Shown: one piece after another, positions 5,034 through 12,133 of the stretch
How the letters are laid out: every line of letters starts with the position of its first letter
How positions within the stretch are numbered: position 1 is the first letter of the stretch
Assembly (NCBI GenBank): GCA_050255995.1
Contig: JBFWIM010000028.1
Span: forward strand, 1 to 17,009
Source of the DNA: Intestinibacillus sp050255995
Lineage (GTDB): Bacteria > Bacillota > Clostridia > Oscillospirales > Butyricicoccaceae
Direction of reading: 5' to 3'
DNA length: 17,009 nucleotides
The notes under the pieces: model-generated
The model's input: only the letters and a program-made list of their open reading frames with translations
Databases searched by the model: none
Told to the model about the DNA's origin: nothing
Translations under genes and position numbers: made by a program

Positions 5034-7394
5034 ATGACGCCAAGACTCGAAAACATAAAGCGCAGACTGTTTGAAAAAGAGTACCACGACCCCGGCGTGT
5101 GGCACTTTAAGGACGTATCAATCGTCAGCGACACAAACCGGGACGAACCGCTGGTTGTCCGCAAAGGGCTGGCCACGCGGTACATGGGAGAGCATCTGCC
5201 GGCATATATCCGTCCGGACGAGCTGATTGTCGGCAATCCCAATATGAACAGCGTCGGCTTCGGCACGGTGCTGCCCGTCTACGCGACGGAGGAAGAGCTG
5301 GCCCATGCGGCGCAGTATAAAATGAATGCCAATTCGGTTTGGGGGCACCATCCGCCGCACTGGGAGAAGGTGCTGCATGTCGGCTTCCGCGGCATCATGG
5401 ATGAAATTCAGAACGCGCTGCAAAAACAGTATGCGGCAGGCGAGCCGGATCCAAAAGCGGTCGCGGAATACCGTGCGATGCTGCTTGCGATCGAAGGGGT
5501 CATTCACTTCGCGCAGCGTCATGCCGAGCGGGCGCTCGCGGACGCGGCGCAGGAGGCAGACCCCGTGCGGCGGCGCGATCTGTTTGAAATTCACCGGGTA
5601 TGCTCCCGCGTGCCGTACCTTCCGGCGGAGACGCTGCATGAGGCGGTGCAGGCGTACTGGTTCACTTACGCGCTGGTCAACAGCGGCGGGGAATACGTGC
5701 CGCTCGGCCGTGTCGACCAGCACCTGTACCCCTATTATCGGAGCGACATCGCAAACGGGTTAATCGACGATGCGCGCGCGGATGACCTCCTCGGCTCTTT
5801 TCTTGCAAAATGCAATGAGCGCATTTGCACCGATACGAAAAAGTGGGAAAACCACTATGACTTCGGCCTGTTTTCCCAGGGCGTGCCGCTGTCCTATTCC
5901 ACCGGTACGGAGGAGTCGGGCGGCCACGAATCGGGCGGCTACGATATCCGCGCGCTGAGCTATCAGGAAAATGAGAGCATCCACAGCGACGCAAACTTCA
6001 ACTTCGGGCAGTCGGGCAACGACTGGCTGATGAATATGATTATTGGCGGCCTGCGCCCGGACGGTGAGGACGGCACCAATGAGGTGACCTTCAAGCTGCT
6101 GCGCCTGCGCTTCGAAATGGGTCTGCTGATGCCGACGCTTTCCGTGCGCGTTTCCGGCAAAGCGCCGGAGCGGCTGTGGTGCGAGCTCGCGCTGTGTCTG
6201 CGCCACTGTGAGGGAGAACCCGCCATTTATAATGACGACGCGATCATCCCGGGCTTTGTGGAAATCGGGGTACCGGTGGAGGAGGCGCGGGATTACTCCA
6301 ACGACGGCTGCTGGGAAACGTTGATCCCCGGAAAGAGCTATTTCAGCTATGCGCACATCATGAACCTGCGCTGCCTTGAGTGGGTATTTACCCGCGGCGT
6401 AACGGTGATGACTGGTGAGAAGGAAGGCGCCGACACCGGAGCGCTGGCGGATTTCAAGGATTTCGAGACATTTTATGCGGCTTACTGCCGCCAGGTAGAC
6501 AGCCAGATCGACCTGCAGGTCAGCCGCCGGCTGGAAAATCTCGGGATGTCGGAAATGATTGCGCCCGATCCGCTCATGTCGACCATGATGGACGGCTGCA
6601 TCGAAAAGGGGCGCGATATGACGGCCGCCAATATTTTGCCCTATACCTTCCACCTGCTGCTGATTACCGGCCTGTCCAATGCGGTGGATTCCCTGTGCGC
6701 AGTCAAAAAGCTGGTTTTTGAAGATCATGTCGCAACGCTCGAGGATTTTAAGAACGCCATTGAGAACGACTGGAAGGGTTATGAGGAGCTGCGCCTGATC
6801 GCGCTGAACAAAGCGCCGAAATACGGCAATGACAACGATGAAGCGGACGATATGCTCGCGCGCGTCATGAAGGACTTTGAAGAATCCTGTGTACGTTGGC
6901 GTGGAAAGCAAAGCTTGATCAAAATTCCGGTTGGCATCGGTACGTTTGAAAATTACGCCGCGCTCGGCCGTAATCTGAGCGCCAGTCCGGATGGCCGCGG
7001 CTCTGGTGAGACGCTTGCACCCAACTATTCTCCCACGCCGGGCATTGACGTGAACGGGCCCACTGCAGTCATCAAAAGCGCGACGCATCCCGATCTGATG
7101 CGCTATTTCTGCGGCTGCCCGCTGGATATTTCACTGAACGCAAACGAGTTTCAGGGCGAGGCGGGCGTGACCCGTATGGAAGGCATTATTCGGTCATTCT
7201 GCGATTTGGGCGGCCAGATCGCGACCATTACGACCACCAGCGTCGAAGAACTGCAGGACGCGGTCAGGAATCCGGAAAAGCATAAAAACCTGAAGGTTCG
7301 CATGGGCGGGCTGTCGGCCTACTTCATTGCCATGTCGGCTGTGCAGCAGCAGAACATCATCCAGCGTTTTGCAAGGGGCGCTGTGATCAAATAG
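5034..7394 (+). CDS. Glycyl radical enzyme of unassigned substrate (PFL-like family)
   Basis: A 786-residue oxygen-sensitive enzyme. An N-terminal PFL domain spans most of the chain (GRVDQHLYPYY at 225-235). The thiyl-radical cysteine is C426 in DGCWET, with E428 in the general-base position used by the dehydratase, decarboxylase and lyase classes. The C-terminal glycyl radical domain carries G759 in RMGGLSAYF (756-764). There is one cysteine, not the adjacent pair of pyruvate formate-lyase, so it is not PFL itself. The CWET and GGLS variants differ from the GC(V/I)EP and (S/A)GYSA patterns I recall for choline lyase, glycerol dehydratase and isethionate lyase. GGAGG at 5021-5025 is 8 bases before ATG 5034. 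The dedicated activase follows 15 bases downstream. Probably a C-O or C-C cleaving enzyme on a polar substrate brought in by the adjacent symporter. Confidence 0.93.
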   Translation: MTPRLENIKRRLFEKEYHDPGVWHFKDVSIVSDTNRDEPLVVRKGLATRYMGEHLPAYIRPDELIVGNPNMNSVGFGTVLPVYATEEELAHAAQYKMNANSVWGHHPPHWEKVLHVGFRGIMDEIQNALQKQYAAGEPDPKAVAEYRAMLLAIEGVIHFAQRHAERALADAAQEADPVRRRDLFEIHRVCSRVPYLPAETLHEAVQAYWFTYALVNSGGEYVPLGRVDQHLYPYYRSDIANGLIDDARADDLLGSFLAKCNERICTDTKKWENHYDFGLFSQGVPLSYSTGTEESGGHESGGYDIRALSYQENESIHSDANFNFGQSGNDWLMNMIIGGLRPDGEDGTNEVTFKLLRLRFEMGLLMPTLSVRVSGKAPERLWCELALCLRHCEGEPAIYNDDAIIPGFVEIGVPVEEARDYSNDGCWETLIPGKSYFSYAHIMNLRCLEWVFTRGVTVMTGEKEGADTGALADFKDFETFYAAYCRQVDSQIDLQVSRRLENLGMSEMIAPDPLMSTMMDGCIEKGRDMTAANILPYTFHLLLITGLSNAVDSLCAVKKLVFEDHVATLEDFKNAIENDWKGYEELRLIALNKAPKYGNDNDEADDMLARVMKDFEESCVRWRGKQSLIKIPVGIGTFENYAALGRNLSASPDGRGSGETLAPNYSPTPGIDVNGPTAVIKSATHPDLMRYFCGCPLDISLNANEFQGEAGVTRMEGIIRSFCDLGGQIATITTTSVEELQDAVRNPEKHKNLKVRMGGLSAYFIAMSAVQQQNIIQRFARGAVIK

Positions 7395-7409
7395 CGAGGA
7401 GTTGAGAGC

Positions 7410-8327
7410 ATGGCGACCGCACTGGTTTCCAATATTCAAAAGTGCTGCGTGTACGACGGCCCCGGCCTGCGCACGGTGGTTTTTCTGATGGGGTGCCCGC
7501 TGCGCTGCAAGTGGTGCCAGAATCCGGAAAACCTCACGGCGCGTCCAGTCGTGCTGTTTGACGCGGACAAATGCGTGGCCTGCGGCCGGTGTCTGCCCTG
7601 CTGCCCAGCCGGCGGCAGCAGGCTGACCGCAGACGGGCTGCGGATTGACCGGACGAAATGCACCGGCTGCGGGGCCTGCGTGGAGCACTGCTATATTGAG
7701 GCTAGGAAGCTTTGCGGGCGGGAGATGTCGACCAAAGAGGTGTTTGAGGCTGTCATGCGTGACCGGGTGTTTTACCGCGACAGCGGCGGCGTTACGCTCA
7801 GCGGCGGAGAACCGACGCTGTACACCGATTTCTGCATCGAACTGTTCCGGCATTTACGGGAAGCGGGCGTACATACGGCGGTTGAAACCTGCGGATTCTG
7901 CGAGCCGGAAAAAATGTGCCGGCTCGCCGCCGAGACCGACCTGTTCCTGTTCGATTTCAAGGCGTTCACCAGTGAGGTGCACCAAATGTGGACCGGGCAG
8001 CCCAACGATATCATAAAGCGGAACCTGGAGCTGCTGCATGAGCAGGGTAAGCGGATCATTATCCGTGTGCCGCTGATTCCCGGCGTCAACGACGGGCAGG
8101 AATTTGAGCGGATGCTGCAATATCTGCTGCGCTTTCCGGGTCTTCGCAAACTGCACCTGCTGCCGTTCCATCAGGTCGGCTCGTCCAAATATGTCCTGTC
8201 GGATACGGAATACGAGATGCGGGAAATGCCGGAATGCAGCGCAGCGCTCGCGGAAATGTGCGCGGCACAGGCGCGGAACTGTGGATTCGACGTAAACATC
8301 GGCGGATGGGACGCCGGGACGGTATAA
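7410..8327 (+). CDS. Glycyl radical enzyme activase (radical SAM)
   Basis: A 305-residue cytoplasmic iron-sulfur enzyme that uses S-adenosylmethionine to place the radical on G759 of the neighbouring enzyme. The radical SAM cluster motif is C29-x3-C33-x2-C36 (GCPLRCKWC). An inserted ferredoxin-like domain holds two further cysteine groups, C55/C58/C61/C64-65 and C84/C87/C90/C94, as in activases of the non-PFL radical enzymes. SGGEPTL near 130 is the SAM-binding GGE motif. It starts 15 bases after the radical enzyme stop, with AGGAG at 7397-7401, so the pair is co-translated in one operon. Length and domain order are normal for the family and no key residue is missing. Confidence 0.95.
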   Translation: MATALVSNIQKCCVYDGPGLRTVVFLMGCPLRCKWCQNPENLTARPVVLFDADKCVACGRCLPCCPAGGSRLTADGLRIDRTKCTGCGACVEHCYIEARKLCGREMSTKEVFEAVMRDRVFYRDSGGVTLSGGEPTLYTDFCIELFRHLREAGVHTAVETCGFCEPEKMCRLAAETDLFLFDFKAFTSEVHQMWTGQPNDIIKRNLELLHEQGKRIIIRVPLIPGVNDGQEFERMLQYLLRFPGLRKLHLLPFHQVGSSKYVLSDTEYEMREMPECSAALAEMCAAQARNCGFDVNIGGWDAGTV

Positions 8328-8363
8328 GGGAGTAATTCGATTACAACAAAAGGAGAGGTTAGG

Positions 8364-9851
8364 ATGAAACAGTTCAAGCTGTTTATCAACAATGAATGGG
8401 TCGGCGGCGAGGGCGGCAAGACCTTTACCACGGAAAACCCCTGCACAGGCGAGGCAATTGCCGAGCTGTCCTACGCGTCGGCGGCGGATACGCGGAAGGC
8501 GATCGACGCGGCCGAAAAAGCCTTTCCAGCCTGGGCCGCGCTTGACGCGGAGACTCGCGGCAGATATCTGCACCGCGTGGCGGATCTGCTGGAGGAGCGC
8601 TTGGAGGAGTTCGCCCGTTGGGAGGCGATGGATACCGGTAAACCGATTCGCGAGACCCGTTCCATTGATATCCCGCTGGCCGTCCGCGCGTTCCGCTTTC
8701 ATGCGGACAATATGAAAGCGCTGAACGGCAAGGTGATCCCGGTGCCGGGCCAGCCGTTGTTTGACTACACCACTTATGAACCCTACGGGGTGGTCGGCAG
8801 CATCGCGCCGTGGAATTTCCCGCTGCATCTGCTGACCCGTTCCATCGGCGCCGCGCTCGCGGCGGGCAATACGGTTGTCTGCAAGGCCGCGACGATCACG
8901 CCGGTGACCAGTCAGATGCTGGGAGAAATCTTTGCGCAGGCAGGCGTGCCTGCGGGCGTGTACAATATTGTGTGCGGTTCGGGCGGCGTGGTCGGCGAGG
9001 AGCTGCTCGCGAGCGACAAGGTGGCAATGGTCGCATTGACCGGTTCGGAGGCCGTTGGCCGCCGACTGATGGCCGCTTCGTCGGAGGCCAGGCGCATCAA
9101 GCCGCTTTCCCTTGAGCTGGGCGGCAAGAGCCCCATTATTGTTGAGCCGGACTGCGATATGAACGGCGCACTCAATTCGGTGATTCTCGGTTTCTGCATG
9201 AATCAGGGCGAGGTTTGCGTCTCAACCTCTCGTCTTCTGCTTGCCGACGAAATCTACGACGAGTTCATGGAAAAGCTGGTCGACCGCGTACAGCGCATCC
9301 GCATCGGCGACTGTCTGGATGAAAACACGCAGATGGGCTCGCTCATCAGCCGCAGCCACCGCGAGAGCGTCCATGGCTTCGTGGAACGTGCGATAGAGGC
9401 GGGTGCGACGCTGCGCTGCGGCGGCCATAGCCTGACAGAGCCGCCGTTTGACAAGGGCAGCTTTTACCTGCCCACCATCATTGAGAATGTAACGCCGGAT
9501 ATGGAGCTGTTTCAGGAAGAGGTTTTCGGGCCAGTTCTGGCGGTCACAAGATATAAAGCACTTGACGAGGCGGTCGAGTTGGCCAACGCGACGCGGTTTG
9601 CACTGGGCGCGTCGATTTTCACCGAAAATATTCGTAAGATGTATTGGACGGCGGAGAGAATCGATGCGGGCACCGTCTGGATGAACTGCGCGACTAAGTC
9701 GAACATTGAAACACCGTTCGGCGGCAACCGCAACAGCGGTCTTGGACGTGAGGACGGCGTGGAAGGCCTGCTGGAATATATGAAGGTAAAAAACCATATC
9801 TGGTTCATGGGCGATACGTACGACAACTTTTTTGGGTTCGAAGACGACTGA
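8364..9851 (+). CDS. NAD(P)-dependent aldehyde dehydrogenase (non-acylating)
   Basis: A 495-residue cytoplasmic enzyme of the classical ALDH superfamily, closest in pattern to betaine-aldehyde or succinate-semialdehyde type enzymes. It converts an aldehyde to the free acid with NAD(P). Visible functional residues are N151 (PWNFP), K174, the cofactor loop GSEAVG at 227-232, E251 (ELGGKSP), the catalytic nucleophile C285 (GEVC) and EEVFGP near 385-390. The CoA-acylating subfamily would differ in length and motifs. AGGAG at 8351-8355 precedes ATG 8364 by 8 bases. It follows the activase after 36 bases and closes the operon before strong terminators. In context it probably oxidises the aldehyde formed by the radical enzyme. 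The exact aldehyde is not known. Confidence 0.93.
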   Translation: MKQFKLFINNEWVGGEGGKTFTTENPCTGEAIAELSYASAADTRKAIDAAEKAFPAWAALDAETRGRYLHRVADLLEERLEEFARWEAMDTGKPIRETRSIDIPLAVRAFRFHADNMKALNGKVIPVPGQPLFDYTTYEPYGVVGSIAPWNFPLHLLTRSIGAALAAGNTVVCKAATITPVTSQMLGEIFAQAGVPAGVYNIVCGSGGVVGEELLASDKVAMVALTGSEAVGRRLMAASSEARRIKPLSLELGGKSPIIVEPDCDMNGALNSVILGFCMNQGEVCVSTSRLLLADEIYDEFMEKLVDRVQRIRIGDCLDENTQMGSLISRSHRESVHGFVERAIEAGATLRCGGHSLTEPPFDKGSFYLPTIIENVTPDMELFQEEVFGPVLAVTRYKALDEAVELANATRFALGASIFTENIRKMYWTAERIDAGTVWMNCATKSNIETPFGGNRNSGLGREDGVEGLLEYMKVKNHIWFMGDTYDNFFGFEDD

Positions 9852-9862
9852 CCGGGAGCGGC

Positions 9863-9888
9863 TGCGCCGGCTGTTTTTAGCCGGCGCA
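9863..9888 (+). terminator. GC-rich hairpin after the aldehyde dehydrogenase
   Basis: TGCGCCGGCT (9863-9872) pairs perfectly with AGCCGGCGCA (9879-9888) around GTTTTT. The following tract is AATTTGC, so by itself it is a weak terminator. It may stabilise the 3' end or act with the next hairpin. Confidence 0.5.
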
Positions 9889-9910
9889 AATTTGCAAAGG
9901 AAACCAAAAC

Positions 9911-9960
9911 AAAAAACAGGAACGATCCTGCGGCGCATCCGCGGATCGTTCCTGTTTTTT
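9911..9960. terminator. Strong bidirectional terminator between convergent genes
   Basis: AAAAAACAGGAACGATCC (9911-9928) pairs with its complement at 9943-9960. The stem continues inward as GCGG/CCGC around a 5-base loop, with a single bulged T at 9929. T tracts exist on both strands. It ends the GRE operon (plus) and the ferritin gene (minus). Confidence 0.9.
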
Positions 9961-9973
9961 ACTTAAAAAGGGT

Positions 9974-10486
9974 TTACAGCACAAGGGAGGGCGGCGCGTA
10001 GGTGCGGGCGGCAAGCTCCTGATTGAGCATATAGAGCCCCTTCGGATCGGAGCCGAACAGCTCCATTTTCTTGACCAGGTCGGAGGCATTGGTTTCCTCT
10101 TCGCCCTGTTCCTTGACGAACCAGTCCAGGAACTGAATCGTACGGTAGTCCCTGACCTCCTGGGCAGCCGCATAGATATTATGGATCTGGCTGGTGACGT
10201 ACTCCTCGTGCGCCAGACCGGCCTTCAAAACCTCCATGCCGTCCTTATGAGAGGAATCCGGCTTATCAATGGCCTCGAGTGTGACTTCCGCGTTATTATT
10301 TTGCATATACTGAATCATCAGCAGCGCATGGTCCAGTTCTTCCTTGGCCTGAACCTGATACCAGTTTGCAAACCCGTTCAGGCCCTGTTCAACATAGAAG
10401 TTGGCGAACTGCAGATACAGATAGGAAGAATAAAATTCCTTGTTGATCTGCGAATTCATCAGCCTGGAAACATTTTCATGCAACAT
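9974..10486 (-). CDS. ftnA: Bacterial non-heme ferritin
   Basis: A 170-residue four-helix-bundle protein that assembles into a 24-subunit shell, oxidises ferrous iron and stores it as mineral in the cytoplasm. Ferroxidase ligands are present at the expected places: E17, Y24, E50, H53 (KEELDHA), E94, Q127 and E130. Start choice: TTG 10492, ATG 10489 and ATG 10486 are in frame. The AAGGAG at 10500-10495 is 8 bases from ATG 10486, and MLHEN matches usual ferritin N-termini, so 10486 is preferred. It is transcribed alone from the promoter at 10592-10564 and ends at the shared hairpin 9911-9960. Ferritins are common in anaerobes as protection against iron and peroxide stress. There is no link to the GRE operon beyond proximity. 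Confidence 0.95.
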   Translation of the reverse strand: MLHENVSRLMNSQINKEFYSSYLYLQFANFYVEQGLNGFANWYQVQAKEELDHALLMIQYMQNNNAEVTLEAIDKPDSSHKDGMEVLKAGLAHEEYVTSQIHNIYAAAQEVRDYRTIQFLDWFVKEQGEEETNASDLVKKMELFGSDPKGLYMLNQELAARTYAPPSLVL

Positions 10487-10531
10487 CATCAAGACTCCTT
10501 TACATCAATATCAGGAAAATTACTTGCAACA

Positions 10532-10559
10532 ACAGGATCGTTTTCCAGAGAGATCCTGT
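10532..10559 (-). promoter_or_regulatory. Inverted repeat in the ferritin leader
   Basis: ACAGGATC (10532-10539) and GATCCTGT (10552-10559) form an 8-base perfect inverted repeat with a 12-base gap, just downstream of the ferritin -10 box. It could be a protein operator or an RNA hairpin. I do not recognise it as a Fur or PerR box. Confidence 0.35.
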
Positions 10560-10563
10560 GTAA

Positions 10564-10592
10564 AATATAGCATAAGCAATCAAAAATTACAA
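10564..10592 (-). promoter_or_regulatory. Ferritin promoter
   Basis: On the minus strand, TTGTAA (10592-10587) and TATATT (10569-10564) have a 17-base spacer. Transcription would start near 10557, inside the inverted repeat, about 70 bases before the start codon. Confidence 0.5.
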
Positions 10593-10631
10593 TACGGTCA
10601 GGCGGAGTTTTCCAGTTGGCCGATATGGGGA

Positions 10632-10670
10632 ATGGAGAAAGCCTCGCTTAAAAAACGAGGCTTTCTCCAT
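10632..10670. terminator. Long hairpin terminator at the end of the PadR operon
   Basis: ATGGAGAAAGCCTCG (10632-10646) pairs perfectly with its complement at 10656-10670 around a 9-base A-rich loop. The lower stem provides a CTTTCTCC tract. It separates the minus-strand small secreted protein gene from the ferritin promoter. Confidence 0.7.
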
Positions 10671-10694
10671 ATTTGGAATGTTTGTGGAAAGAAG

Positions 10695-11153
10695 TTAGCT
10701 TACAGAACCGTCCGGTTGACAGATTAGGTAGAGGGTAAAGGATTTGCTGGTCGTGCTCAGCTTGAAAGTATAGTGTCCGGTCACGGTTGCGGCGTAGCAG
10801 GAAGCGCTGCCGCTGGAATAGGTCCAGCCGTTGAGGCCCGAGCCGGAGACGCTGCCGTAATTTGCAACAGCGGTGGTACCATTATAGGTAAAGTTGCCGG
10901 AGATGGAAATGTTGCCGATTTTTACGCTGCCATTATAGACCGACGCGTTCTTTGTGGCGTTGATCGTGGTGCCGCTTAATCTGGCGAGGGGGTTTGTGAG
11001 GGTTGATTGTTCAATCCCATCAACGACTAAGTAGTAGCCGTCTCCCAGATCAATGACTTCACCCTCATCAGGGGGTGTCAAAGCAAAGGCGGAAGCAGAG
11101 AGGCAAAATACAGTGACAAGGCTTAAAAGGACAGCGAGTAATCTTTTTTTCAT
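10695..11153 (-). CDS. Small secreted protein of unknown function
   Basis: A 152-residue protein with a clear Sec signal peptide: MKKR, a hydrophobic core, and probable cleavage after ASAFA at residue 24. The mature part is about 128 residues, rich in Ser, Thr, Gly, Asn and Tyr, and looks like an all-beta exported domain (GYYLVVDG at 39-46; repeated NGS/NGT/SGN turns). The only mature cysteines, C119 and C145, could form a disulfide. There is no lipobox and no LPXTG anchor. GGAG at 11165-11162 lies 8 bases before the ATG. It is the last gene of a three-gene operon with a membrane-anchored protein and a PadR regulator, 21 bases from the preceding stop. No domain was recognised. Confidence 0.75.
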   Translation of the reverse strand: MKKRLLAVLLSLVTVFCLSASAFALTPPDEGEVIDLGDGYYLVVDGIEQSTLTNPLARLSGTTINATKNASVYNGSVKIGNISISGNFTYNGTTAVANYGSVSGSGLNGWTYSSGSASCYAATVTGHYTFKLSTTSKSFTLYLICQPDGSVS

Positions 11154-11174
11154 TGTCGTTTCTCCAATTCATTG

Positions 11175-11573
11175 TTATTGTGGTGAATCTGTGGATGCGG
11201 GGGAAACCGAAAGAGCGTCTTCGACGATAACAAACGAACCGTTTTCTATGACCTGATGCGACATCCACAGTTCGCGGAGCAGCAATAGTATGCATACCAA
11301 AAGAAGTGCCACGCATACGCCGAGCACAACACGCCTTTTCCGACGCGTCATATGTAGATCTGCCGGATCAACGGATTCGCGCAGATCGCTTGCCGTTATT
11401 TCCGGAGGTCCGAAATTCCGGCAAAGGTCTTCATAAGAGGCGTCGGGATTCACGGCTGCAAAATCGGCCAGCTCCTGCCGGAGACCTTCTGTCAGCACAC
11501 GCCGCGTCTTGCCGCAGCAGGGCATCTGTTTATTGACGGCGCGCAAATAATGGTTAATTGCTTTCGTCGCCAT
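11175..11573 (-). CDS. Small single-pass membrane protein with HAAS/DUF6120-like N-terminus
   Basis: A 132-residue protein. The N-terminal 75 residues look like the short helical domains often encoded next to PadR regulators (HAAS, DUF1700, DUF6120 types): a helix with Leu/Glu spacing, then ASYEDLCRNFGPPE, the typical turn seen there as a GxPEE motif. One membrane segment follows basic residues (RRKRR, then about 80-100), leaving a short C-terminal tail of about 30 residues outside. ATG 11573 is chosen because AAGGAG at 11586-11581 lies 7 bases upstream; upstream in-frame starts sit inside padR. It overlaps the padR 3' end by 20 bases, which suggests translational coupling. The domain name is my recollection of the family pattern, not a search. 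Confidence 0.75.
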   Translation of the reverse strand: MATKAINHYLRAVNKQMPCCGKTRRVLTEGLRQELADFAAVNPDASYEDLCRNFGPPEITASDLRESVDPADLHMTRRKRRVVLGVCVALLLVCILLLLRELWMSHQVIENGSFVIVEDALSVSPASTDSPQ

Positions 11574-11946
11574 ACTGCTGCTCCTTCGGATGGGTGATGA
11601 TTTTGTGCACAGCAAATACAAGACGGTCATATTCCGTCAAAATTCCGGATAGATATTCTTTCCCGGCGGATGTAATTGCGTAGTATTGGCGAACACGGTT
11701 ATCCGATGAGACCTGTTTTTCGCCTTCCGCCACGTAGCCGAGTTTGACCAGCCGGTAGATGACGGGATAAAGCAGGCTCATCGTATATGCACCGTTGCTG
11801 CGTCGGCTCAATTCCTGAGCCATTTGATAGACATACATCGGCCCTTCCAAGAGCAGGTGTAGCACTAACATGGGGCTTGCAGCCCGCTTAAAATAATCTG
11901 CAAAGGAGTGGCCGGAGTCCTTGGAGGGTTCATTCTTTGTGGCCAT
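11554..11946 (-). CDS. PadR family transcriptional regulator
   Basis: A 130-residue winged-helix repressor. The PadR domain covers about residues 22-95: SPMLVLHLLLEGPMYVYQMAQEL, a serine-rich turn, then SLLYPVIYRLVKLGYV as recognition helix and start of the wing, and RVRQYYAITSAGKEYL. A short C-terminal helix follows, as in the small PadR group. GGGAG at 11960-11956 precedes the ATG by 9 bases. It is the first gene of an operon with a membrane-anchored and a secreted protein, in the pattern where PadR controls its own operon in response to cell-envelope or small-molecule stress. The divergent promoter repeat at 12001-12019 is the obvious candidate operator. Effector unknown. Confidence 0.92.
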   Translation of the reverse strand: MATKNEPSKDSGHSFADYFKRAASPMLVLHLLLEGPMYVYQMAQELSRRSNGAYTMSLLYPVIYRLVKLGYVAEGEKQVSSDNRVRQYYAITSAGKEYLSGILTEYDRLVFAVHKIITHPKEQQYGDESN

Positions 11947-11977
11947 TTTGGATTACTCCCACATGTAGGATAATTTT

Positions 11978-12005
11978 ATTATAGCATCATAATAAATAAA
12001 GTCAA
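11978..12005 (-). promoter_or_regulatory. padR operon promoter
   Basis: On the minus strand, TTGACT (12005-12000) and TATAAT (11983-11978) have a 16-base spacer. The start site would be near 11971, about 25 bases before the padR start codon. The -35 box is one arm of the inverted repeat at 12001-12019. Confidence 0.7.
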
Positions 12006-12019
12006 TGATTAGTATTGAC
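12001..12019. promoter_or_regulatory. Inverted repeat joining two divergent -35 boxes; candidate PadR operator
   Basis: GTCAAT (12001-12006) and ATTGAC (12014-12019) are perfect arms separated by 7 bases. The left arm contains the padR -35 box and the right arm the -35 box of the divergent gene. One bound dimer could shut both promoters. The symmetry partly follows from two back-to-back TTGAC boxes, so a true operator remains inference. Confidence 0.4.
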
Positions 12020-12043
12020 AAATATAATTAAAATATGTAAAAT
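12015..12043 (+). promoter_or_regulatory. Promoter of the divergent exported-protein gene
   Basis: TTGACA (12015-12020), a 17-base spacer and TAAAAT (12038-12043). The start near 12050 leaves a leader of about 85 bases before ATG 12134. Confidence 0.65.
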
Positions 12044-12133
12044 ACGATTAATACGGCAATATATTTAATGGAAATAATGCAATAAAATAGAAGATATATT
12101 CCGGGAGAGGTCACGGGATCAGGGGTGCGGCAG

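Noticed and set aside
5760..7088. Minus-strand 442-codon open frame opposite the glycyl radical enzyme
   Set aside because: It is the antisense shadow of a GC-rich gene, rich in Arg/His/Ala, without a ribosome binding site or family motifs.
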